Below, piece after piece: positions 58,361-64,000 of a stretch of 64,000 nt of DNA. The stretch is taken from positions 5,222,501 through 5,286,500 of the forward strand of contig NZ_CP034447.1 of assembly GCF_003952485.1 (NCBI RefSeq), read 5' to 3'. Source of the DNA: Mesorhizobium sp. M1E.F.Ca.ET.045.02.1.1. Lineage in GTDB: Bacteria; Pseudomonadota; Alphaproteobacteria; Rhizobiales; Rhizobiaceae. How positions within the stretch are numbered: position 1 is the stretch's first letter; every line of letters starts with the position of its first letter. The notes below the pieces were generated by a model. It worked only from the letters and a program-made list of their open reading frames with translations. It was not told where the DNA came from and did no database searches. Position numbers and translations under genes: made by a program.

Positions 58361-59104
58361 CGCCGGTCGCCGCCTCAGATCTGGAATTTTGCTGGATTGG
58401 CGGGTTTGTCCCGGCCATCCCCTATGTAGGTAATTTCGCCGCCACGTCGAGAGACGCCACAATTCTCGACAAAAGCGTTTAACCGTCTTTCGTGCGGGCG
58501 GGCAAGCGCAAAGAACAAAGACCGAACACGCTCCTGACAAAGTGCTGTGGAAACAGCGACTACCAAAGCCGTCCTGACCGATCCGCGGGAAGCAGGCGAC
58601 TTACCTGGACGTAACCTCCAAGCGATCACATTTTTCCGTAACCGGCTATTCAAAGGTTGACGTCCCGGACCCGCGGGAGCAGTCTCGAACGCGTCAACGA
58701 AGCCGGCCGTCTTTCGATGGCCTCGCCACCCAGAGGTGGCCTGCGAGACGCCGCAGGCGATAGCGATTTGCGCTTCGAACGACATTGTCGCAACGGACCC
58801 AGGAGCGGAGCATGACGCCACCGGACAGTCCATTGAGGCTCCACGCGTTGATGGAGCCGCGGCAGGCATAAGTGCCAGGGTAGGCGCGAGCGCCGGCCCG
58901 ACAAACCGTGACTTGCCGATTCCGTACAATCAGAGACCATAGTCGGATCGTCGGCTGAGTGCCGCGTTGCATCCGAAACAGAACGCCGGCAGTCCACTCC
59001 CGGCTAAAGTTGGGTTTCAGATCCATGAAAGCCCCGTCCACCTGCGGAAGCAGTGGCGGGGCTTACATTTTGTGAGTGGGAGCTTTGGTAGGCCGAAATG
59101 GCCC
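58361..59104. other. Intergenic region upstream of uvrA
   Basis: 744 bp with no convincing gene. It holds the LexA box at 58513-58527 and a long inverted repeat aagccccg...cggggctt (59029-59064, inner ccac/gtgg) that may end the leftward gene at 59105. Open frames here (for example 58694-59041, minus) lack ribosome binding sites and family resemblance. Confidence 0.55.
58513..58527 (-). promoter_or_regulatory. LexA (SOS) box of uvrA
   Basis: The minus strand reads GTTC-GGTCTTT-GTTC, an exact alphaproteobacterial LexA direct repeat GTTC-N7-GTTC, 153 bp before the uvrA start. Confidence 0.88.
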
Positions 59105-59389
59105 TCAGTGGCTGGGAGGCCTGATGCCGCCCGTTGCCATGTCGATGGTTATGCTGCCGGAAATCCTGACATCGGTATCGCCGATCTTGAACGTGCCATT
59201 GTTGCCGGCGGGCTGCGCGTCGTCCGGCTCAGGCTGCGGAGCAGGCTTGGCGATGCGGTAGTCGCTGCTGACGCCCGGCAATTTCTGCGTCGAGCTGTCG
59301 TCGGCAAAAGCTGCCGCGCTGCCAATCAGAGAGCCAACGAGAGCGGCGAAGGCGATGCGCAAATGGCTGGATGTCCGGTGCGTCGTCAT
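59105..59389 (-). CDS. Small secreted hypothetical protein
   Basis: A 94-aa protein. It has a signal peptide (LRIAFAALVGSLIGSAAAFA, cleavage near residue 29) and a Pro/Asp-rich linker, and it ends in a short beta segment (FKIGDTDVRISGSITIDM). No family was recognised. GAGG lies just two bases before ATG 59389, which is close; an upstream frame exists without better support. Confidence 0.6.
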   Translation of the reverse strand: MTTHRTSSHLRIAFAALVGSLIGSAAAFADDSSTQKLPGVSSDYRIAKPAPQPEPDDAQPAGNNGTFKIGDTDVRISGSITIDMATGGIRPPSH

Positions 59390-59462
59390 TCCTCGACTAT
59401 CGGGGCACGTGGAAATCGGGGCCAGACGCGTCACAATCAAATTGCCGCGCGGTCTCACGTTG

Positions 59463-59509
59463 ATGCATGTCGTTGCTTCGGAACCGCTACACACTTCCGG
59501 GCCACATGC
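59463..59509 (+). repeat. Mosaic element, diverged second module
   Basis: atgcatgtcg...ccacatgcc with the core GGAACCGCTACACAC, similar to 59567-59615 but with several changes. It lies immediately before a complete element. Confidence 0.6.
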
Positions 59510-59512
59510 CTT

Positions 59513-59615
59513 AAAGCGCGTCGCGCTGAAGCGGATTCAGGCGACGCGCTTTAGGTCTTTGTTTTGATGCATGTCGTTCTCCCAAAACCGCTGCGCACTT
59601 TTGGGCGACATGCAT
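59513..59615 (+). repeat. Complete two-palindrome mosaic element at the clpP 3' end
   Basis: The first palindrome is taaagcgcgtcgc / gcgacgcgcttta (59513-59553). A TCTTTGTTTT linker follows, then the second palindrome atgcatgtc...gacatgcat (59567-59615), which touches the clpP stop codon. It is almost the same as 26854-26959. Confidence 0.8.
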
Positions 59616-60220
59616 TAGGCGGCTTTCTTGCGCGTGTCGTAGACGTGGTCGACGAGGCCCCAGGCCTTGGCTTCCTCGGCGGTCATGAAATAGTCGCGGT
59701 CGAGCGTGCGCTCGACCTCTTCGTATGTCCGCCCGCAATGCCTGGCATAGAGCTCGGTCATGTGGTGCTTGGTGCGCAGAATGTCCTCGGCGTGGCGCTG
59801 GATGTCGGAGGCCTGGCCCTGGAAGCCGCCCAGCGGCTGATGCAGCACGATCCTTGTGTTGGGCAGCGCGATGCGCCGGCCGGGTGAGCCGGCCATCAGC
59901 AGGAAGGAGCCCATCGACGCCGCAAAACCCATGCAGACCGTCGACACCGGGCAGGAGATGTATTGCATCGTGTCGTAGATGGCGAAGCCGCTGGTCACCA
60001 CGCCGCCCGGCGAGTTGATGTAGATCGATATCTCCTTGTCGGGATTGTCCGATTCCAGCGACAAAAGCTGCGCGCAGACCAGCGCCGACACGCCGTCATT
60101 GATCTCGCCGTTGATGAAGACGATGCGCTCGCGCAGCAGCCGCGAAAAGATGTCAAAGGCGCGTTCGCCGCGGCTCGACTGCTCGATCACCATCGGCACC
60201 AGATTGGCAAGGGCGCTCAT
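59615..60220 (-). CDS. clpP: ATP-dependent Clp protease proteolytic subunit
   Basis: A 201-aa serine peptidase forming the ClpP tetradecamer. The triad is visible: Ser102 in GFAASMGSF, His127 in VLHQPLGG and Asp176 in [19 protein letters not shown] is conserved. No clpX or lon follows, so this is probably an additional clpP rather than the clpPX copy; rhizobia often have several. Start ATG 60220 follows CAAGGAGACTTGGCC. Confidence 0.93.
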   Translation of the reverse strand: MSALANLVPMVIEQSSRGERAFDIFSRLLRERIVFINGEINDGVSALVCAQLLSLESDNPDKEISIYINSPGGVVTSGFAIYDTMQYISCPVSTVCMGFAASMGSFLLMAGSPGRRIALPNTRIVLHQPLGGFQGQASDIQRHAEDILRTKHHMTELYARHCGRTYEEVERTLDRDYFMTAEEAKAWGLVDHVYDTRKKAA

Positions 60221-60247
60221 TGGCCAAGTCTCCTTGGTTGTCGTTGA

Positions 60248-60721
60248 TCAGGCTGCGTGCAGCATCATAAAGGGCGCATTGGCGGCGGTCGGGTTCTTGC
60301 GCGCGTCGAGCGACAGGCCGCAGCCGGCGCCGGCCAGGGCGACGACAGGATGCGTTGCCGGTACGAAGCCGTCATGGACGATGCTGAGATGCGTGCCGCC
60401 GGAAACCGTGGGCTCGAGCGTGAAGGTGACGACGCTGTCGAAGGCCGGAAGCCGATCAGCGTCTGCGCCCGGCCGCTCGCGCCAGGAATAGCGCAGCAGC
60501 TTGCCGGGCTCGGCCTCGAGCACCTCGCATTCGATCGGCGCATCCGGCCCGGCAAAGGCGAAGCGCTTGCCCGCCTCCGGCTTCATGTCGTTGGGCATCA
60601 TCCAGGCGGCGAGCAGTTCCGGCTCGGTCAGCGCGCGCCAGACTTTTTCCGGCGGATCCGGAAGCTCGCATTCGAAGCTCAGCGGTGCACCGGTCGCTGC
60701 CGGATGTTTTATAGCCGTCAT
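60248..60721 (-). CDS. SRPBCC (AHSA1-type) domain protein
   Basis: A 157-aa START-like ligand-binding fold protein. It opens LSFECELPDPPEKVWRALTE and continues LAAWMMPNDMKPEAGKRFAF and GKLLRYSWRE, typical of the AHSA1 group. It overlaps the ArsR-type regulator by four bases (ATGA). This regulator/SRPBCC pairing is common; the ligand is unknown. Confidence 0.87.
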   Translation of the reverse strand: MTAIKHPAATGAPLSFECELPDPPEKVWRALTEPELLAAWMMPNDMKPEAGKRFAFAGPDAPIECEVLEAEPGKLLRYSWRERPGADADRLPAFDSVVTFTLEPTVSGGTHLSIVHDGFVPATHPVVALAGAGCGLSLDARKNPTAANAPFMMLHAA

Positions 60722-61032
60722 TGATCCATTTCCTTCAGAACCGTCTTCAACCTCTCGATTCGCTCCGGCCAGAAGGCGCGGTAACGTTCGATCCAGCCGA
60801 GCAGGGGATCGAGCCCTTGCGGGTCGGCGCGATAATAAGCGTTGCGGCCGGCGCGCCGCTCGATCACGAGGCCGGCGCCGCGCAGTACGGCAAGATGCTG
60901 CGAGACCGCGGGCTGCGACACGCTCATGCCGGCGCGCAATTCGGACACGGTCAATTCGTCGGCCGCCAGCCGCTCATAGACGGCGCGCCGTGTCGGATCG
61001 GCCAGCGCCCGGAAAATCTCTGCTTCGATCAT
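60718..61032 (-). CDS. ArsR family winged-helix regulator
   Basis: A 104-aa repressor-type protein. FRALADPTRRAVYERLAA and the recognition segment SVSQPAVSQHLAVLRGAGLV identify the ArsR/SmtB fold. No metal-binding cysteine motif is present, so it is likely a non-metal sensor working with the coupled SRPBCC protein. It probably controls its own operon. Confidence 0.9.
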   Translation of the reverse strand: MIEAEIFRALADPTRRAVYERLAADELTVSELRAGMSVSQPAVSQHLAVLRGAGLVIERRAGRNAYYRADPQGLDPLLGWIERYRAFWPERIERLKTVLKEMDQ

Positions 61033-61076
61033 GTGCGAAGCATAAGTCGATACTTATTGGTTTGGCAAGTGCCGTT

Positions 61077-61457
61077 TTAGGACGTCCAGCGTTTCACCGG
61101 CTCCGCGGCTCCGTCGAAGCTTGCCTCGAAGATCGGTGATGCGAGCACGGCATGGATATGAAGCGTGCCGGAACCAACATTTCGAAAGCCATGCTTGCGG
61201 TGCGCGGGAATGATCAGCGACTGCCCGGCGGTGAGTCCGGCGCGTCGGTCTTCGATCCACATTTCGGCTTTACCGGCAATCACTGTCAGCACCTCTTCCA
61301 CTGGATGCGAATGCGTCGGCGCGCCGGCACCTGGCCCGACCCACTGCTCGAATATGCAAAGCTCGGCGGCGCCATTGGCGGCGGCGATCTGCATGCGGGT
61401 CTCCACTTCGGCTCGCCACATCTCTCGCGGCCGATCCTCATGCGTAACGATGTTCAT
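61077..61457 (-). CDS. Cupin domain protein
   Basis: A 126-aa single-domain cupin. Motif 1 is GAPTHSHPVEEVLTVIAGKA (metal ligands H-x-H...E), and motif 2 includes PAHRKHGFRNVG. This is a small metal-binding beta barrel of unknown substrate. ATG 61457 has GGGGAG ten bases upstream. The longer frame to 61880 runs through the ssb start region and is not real. It is divergent from ssb. Confidence 0.82.
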   Translation of the reverse strand: MNIVTHEDRPREMWRAEVETRMQIAAANGAAELCIFEQWVGPGAGAPTHSHPVEEVLTVIAGKAEMWIEDRRAGLTAGQSLIIPAHRKHGFRNVGSGTLHIHAVLASPIFEASFDGAAEPVKRWTS

Positions 61458-61537
61458 TCGGATGTCTCCCCTTTTGTTTCCTACGCAGAACACTACTTCT
61501 TGGTGACATTCCTTGACAGGAGCAGCCGTCAAGAATA

Positions 61538-61552
61538 GAACGAAAAGAGAAC
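61538..61552 (+). promoter_or_regulatory. LexA (SOS) box upstream of ssb
   Basis: GAAC-GAAAAGA-GAAC, i.e. GTTC-N7-GTTC on the other strand, 102 bp before the ssb ATG and 81 bp before the divergent cupin gene. Either or both could be LexA controlled; ssb is the likely target. Confidence 0.8.
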
Positions 61553-61653
61553 AAAAACCTTGTGGGAAAAGCCAGCCTTTGCGGGCATGGGCGATCGGCA
61601 GGCTATAAGGTGCGGCGACGTAAAATTGTTTCGGATGAGCGCGGAGAAATAAG

Positions 61654-62175
61654 ATGGCGGGTAGCGTCAATAAGGTCATTCTGGTCGGCAATCTCGGGGC
61701 GGACCCTGAAATCCGCCGGCTGAATTCGGGCGATCCGGTCGTCAACATCCGCATCGCCACGTCGGAAAGCTGGCGCGACAAGAATTCCGGCGAGCGCAAG
61801 GAGAAGACCGAGTGGCACAATGTCGTCATCTTCAACGACCAGCTCGCCAAGGTGGCCGAGCAGTATCTGAAGAAGGGCATGAAGGTCTATGTCGAGGGCC
61901 AGTTGCAGACGCGCAAATGGCAGGACCAGACCGGCAATGACCGCTACACGACCGAGGTCGTGCTGCAGAAGTTCCGCGGCGAATTGCAGATGCTCGACGC
62001 GCGTGGCGAGGGTGGCGGCGGCCAGGTCGGCAATTATTCCGGCGGCGGCAACAGCCGCGGCTCGGATTTCGGCCAGTCCGGCCCGAACGAGGGCTTCAGC
62101 CGTGGTGGCGGTGGTGGTTCCAGGGGCGGTGGCGGCGGCTCGTCGCGCGAGCTGGATGACGAGATCCCGTTCTAA
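61654..62175 (+). CDS. ssb: Single-stranded DNA-binding protein
   Basis: A 173-aa protein. The OB-fold covers residues 1-110 ([38 protein letters not shown]). A Gly-rich linker follows, and the acidic tip ends DDEIPF, the partner-binding tail. It coats ssDNA in replication and repair. GGAG precedes ATG 61654. A LexA box links it to the SOS response together with uvrA. Confidence 0.96.
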   Translation: MAGSVNKVILVGNLGADPEIRRLNSGDPVVNIRIATSESWRDKNSGERKEKTEWHNVVIFNDQLAKVAEQYLKKGMKVYVEGQLQTRKWQDQTGNDRYTTEVVLQKFRGELQMLDARGEGGGGQVGNYSGGGNSRGSDFGQSGPNEGFSRGGGGGSRGGGGGSSRELDDEIPF

Positions 62176-62213
62176 GCACCGGGATCGCGCGGTGGCTATT
62201 TGAGGGGAAAGCG

Positions 62214-62612
62214 ATGTCGCTCGGACCGCTTTTGTCCTCGCCATTTCCCATCCCGTGGCATGCGTTCGCGGCCTTTGCTGCATTGGCAGTCGGCGGCGCC
62301 CAACTGGCGCTGCCGAAAGGCACGCCGCGCCACCGTGCGATGGGCTATGTCTGGGTGGCGCTGATGCTGGTCATCGCCATCTCGAGCTTCTGGATCCAGC
62401 AGATCCGGCTCATCGGACCGTTCAGCCCGATCCACATCCTGTCGATCCTGGTGCTGGTCACCGCGCCGCTGGCGGTGTGGTATGCGCATACGCATCGCGT
62501 CGCCGCCCATCGTGGCGCCATGATCAAACTCTATGTCTTCGCCCTGGTCGGCGCCGGCATCTTCACGCTGCTGCCGGGCCGCATCATGCATACGGTCGTG
62601 TTCGGCCAGTAG
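62214..62612 (+). CDS. DUF2306 membrane protein
   Basis: A 132-aa protein with four TM helices. [20 protein letters not shown] is followed by [13 protein letters not shown] and HILSILVL, then [19 protein letters not shown], the histidine-containing pattern of DUF2306. Function is unknown. Confidence 0.85.
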   Translation: MSLGPLLSSPFPIPWHAFAAFAALAVGGAQLALPKGTPRHRAMGYVWVALMLVIAISSFWIQQIRLIGPFSPIHILSILVLVTAPLAVWYAHTHRVAAHRGAMIKLYVFALVGAGIFTLLPGRIMHTVVFGQ

Positions 62613-62634
62613 GGCAATATTTTCGAGGAAAGTC

Positions 62635-63060
62635 ATGAAAGTACGCGTCAAATGGGTCGAGGAACGCACCTTTGTCGGCGAGTCCGGCAGCGGTCACAAA
62701 GTGGTGCTGGGCACGGCGCACGGGCCGGAAGGCCGAACGCCGGGGCCAAGCCCGATGGAATTGGTGCTGATCGGCACCGGCGGCTGCTCGGCCTATGACG
62801 TCGTCCACATCCTCGAGAAGGGCCGCGAGGCGGTCGAGGACTGTGTGGTCGAGCTCGACGCCGACCGTGCCGAAACCGAGCCGCGCGTCTTCACCCGCAT
62901 CCACATGCATTTCATCGTCAAGGGCCGCGCGCTGTCGCGCGACAAGGTCAAACGGGCGATCGACCTTTCGATCGAGAAATACTGCTCGGCCACGGCGATG
63001 ATGGCCAAGACCGCGACCGTCACGCATGATTTCGAGGTCGTTGATACGGCGGTGAAATAG
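62635..63060 (+). CDS. OsmC family protein
   Basis: A 141-aa OsmC/Ohr-fold protein. It has two conserved cysteines, in [11 protein letters not shown] (about residue 52) and KYCSATAMM (about residue 116), which fits the YhfA-like branch. Ohr/OsmC members reduce organic peroxides with this cysteine pair; the YhfA branch is less well defined. GAGGAA precedes ATG 62635. The VNTR begins six bases after its stop. Confidence 0.88.
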
Positions 63061-63066
63061 GGAATA

Positions 63067-63159
<93 letters not shown>

Positions 63160-63167
63160 GATGCTGC

Positions 63168-63797
63168 TCAAGAGGCCATCAGCGCCCTGACGCCGTCAGC
63201 CACGAACTGCACGGCGAGCGCCGCCAGGATGACGCCGAGCAGCCTGGTCAGGATCGAGCGGCCGGTCTGGCCGAGGATGCGGTCGATGCGTTCGGCCAGC
63301 ACGAACACCAGAAAGGTGAGCACAAGACAGATCGCGATGATGCCGACCAGCGCCGTCTGCGCCGCGAAACCCTCGAAGTGTCCCGACAGCAGAACGGTCG
63401 CCGAGATCGCGCCGGGGCCGGCGATCAGCGGGATCGCCAGCGGGAAAGCGGCGATATTGTGGATCATGTCCTTGGTGATGGCGACGTCGCCGATCTTCTC
63501 CTTGCGGTCCTGACGGCGCTCGAACACCATTTCGAAGGCGATGAAGAACAGCAGGAAGCCGCCGGCGACGCGGAAGGCCGGCAGCGTGATGCCGAACACC
63601 GACAGGATCGAGGCGCCTGCGACGGCGAACAGCGCCATCACCAGGAAGCCGATCACCGACGCGCGGACGGAAACCTGCTGACGCTCCTCGCGGTTCATGC
63701 CGCGCGTCACGGCGAGAAAAAGCGGCGCCAGCCCCGGCGGGTCGATGGTCACCAGTATGGTGACGAAGGCGTTGAACAGGCTGTCGAAGCTCGGCAT
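63168..63797 (-). CDS. MarC family integral membrane protein
   Basis: A 209-aa protein with six TM helices, of the MarC/UPF0056 family. It opens [21 protein letters not shown] and has [18 protein letters not shown] and [20 protein letters not shown], including the family GPG. Once linked to multiple antibiotic resistance by name only; the real function is not known. The start is ATG 63797. Confidence 0.9.
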
Positions 63798-63889
63798 CGC
63801 TGGTCCCCTCCCGCCGGGCGAAGCCCAAGCGCTTCAATTGGTAGAGCAAAGCCGGGGCGCTGGAAACAGGCGGAAGGGAAATCAGCCGG

Positions 63890-64000
63890 CTATTCGGCTT
63901 TGCCGCAATAGGCCTCCAGGCGGTAGCCGTCAGGGTCGATGACGAACGCCGCGTAGTAGTTATCGCCATAGGCCGCGCGGAGCCCGGGCTGGCCATTGTC
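63890..64000 (-). CDS. VOC family protein, C-terminal fragment (cut by window end)
   Basis: The last 36 codons of a leftward gene. YYAAFVIDPDGYRLEAYC is the C-terminal metal-ligand strand of glyoxalase/bleomycin-resistance-type VOC proteins, ending in KAE and a TAG stop. The rest lies beyond the window. Confidence 0.8.
   Translation of the reverse strand, partial: DNGQPGLRAAYGDNYYAAFVIDPDGYRLEAYCGKAE

Noticed and set aside
58694..59041. 115-codon minus-strand ORF upstream of uvrA
   Set aside because: No ribosome binding site, atypical codon use and no family resemblance.
63833..63860. tRNA-like D-arm sequence (tcaattggtagagca)
   Set aside because: No matching acceptor, anticodon or T arms follow, so it is a chance resemblance and not a tRNA gene.

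Overview
The window is GC-rich chromosomal DNA of an alphaproteobacterium of the Hyphomicrobiales (Rhizobiales), most like Mesorhizobium or a near relative. The evidence is the gene content (CckA, single-cysteine DksA, STAS-fused MlaE, Adx-type ferredoxin, urtABCDE), two LexA boxes of the alphaproteobacterial GTTC-N7-GTTC type, and several copies of rhizobial mosaic intergenic palindromes. This assignment rests on recognition, not on a database search. No rRNA, tRNA, CRISPR array, phage or intact insertion sequence was seen.

Layout: 1-5.1 kb holds the start of a malic enzyme gene, an SDR protein without the usual catalytic Tyr/Lys, an LpxH-like metallophosphoesterase, a 5'-truncated SDR pseudogene, an MFS transporter and an enolase-superfamily racemase. 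5.2-9.3 kb is a four-gene Mla/Mce lipid-transport operon (STAS-permease, ATPase, MCE protein, lipoprotein). 9.4-15.6 kb is one giant repetitive coiled-coil membrane protein, broken here by a one-base frameshift. 15.9-20.2 kb has an Hpt protein, ferredoxin, ferredoxin-NADP reductase, a drug exporter and a DUF922 protease. 20.3-22.0 kb is folP-folB-folK. 22-27.4 kb has a DUF924 protein, a Kef-type antiporter, an AraC regulator with an adjacent MFS exporter, and a small lipoprotein. 27.4-31.2 kb has a secreted protein, the YcjF/YcjX pair and SixA. 31.5-36.7 kb has dksA, a FliO-like protein, cckA, deoD and a ribbon-helix-helix protein. 37-42.2 kb has a glyoxalase-fold protein, a Tat-signal subunit with a GMC oxidoreductase, PhoX and a small secreted protein.

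42.5-48.3 kb is the urea ABC transporter operon urtABCDE. It is preceded by a sigma-54 promoter with exact GG-N10-GC spacing, which implies nitrogen control. Two strong hairpins separate urtA from urtB. A 58-aa conserved-looking protein, a diguanylate cyclase and a small membrane protein follow.

50.5-53.3 kb is the most unusual stretch. It has lower GC than its surroundings. It carries a decayed fragment of a type I secretion ABC transporter, a 33-codon glycine-rich peptide gene with an excellent ribosome binding site, and a membrane-anchored S9 prolyl-oligopeptidase-family protease. I propose it as a candidate undescribed peptide/peptidase locus. A second anomaly at 54.7-55.4 kb is an AT-rich orphan gene with an R-x4-H motif suggestive of a HEPN ribonuclease.

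55.4-64 kb holds uvrA and ssb, each with a LexA box, plus clpP, an ArsR/SRPBCC pair, a cupin protein, DUF2306, OsmC, a 13-copy heptanucleotide tandem repeat, MarC, and the 3' end of a VOC-family gene cut by the window edge.
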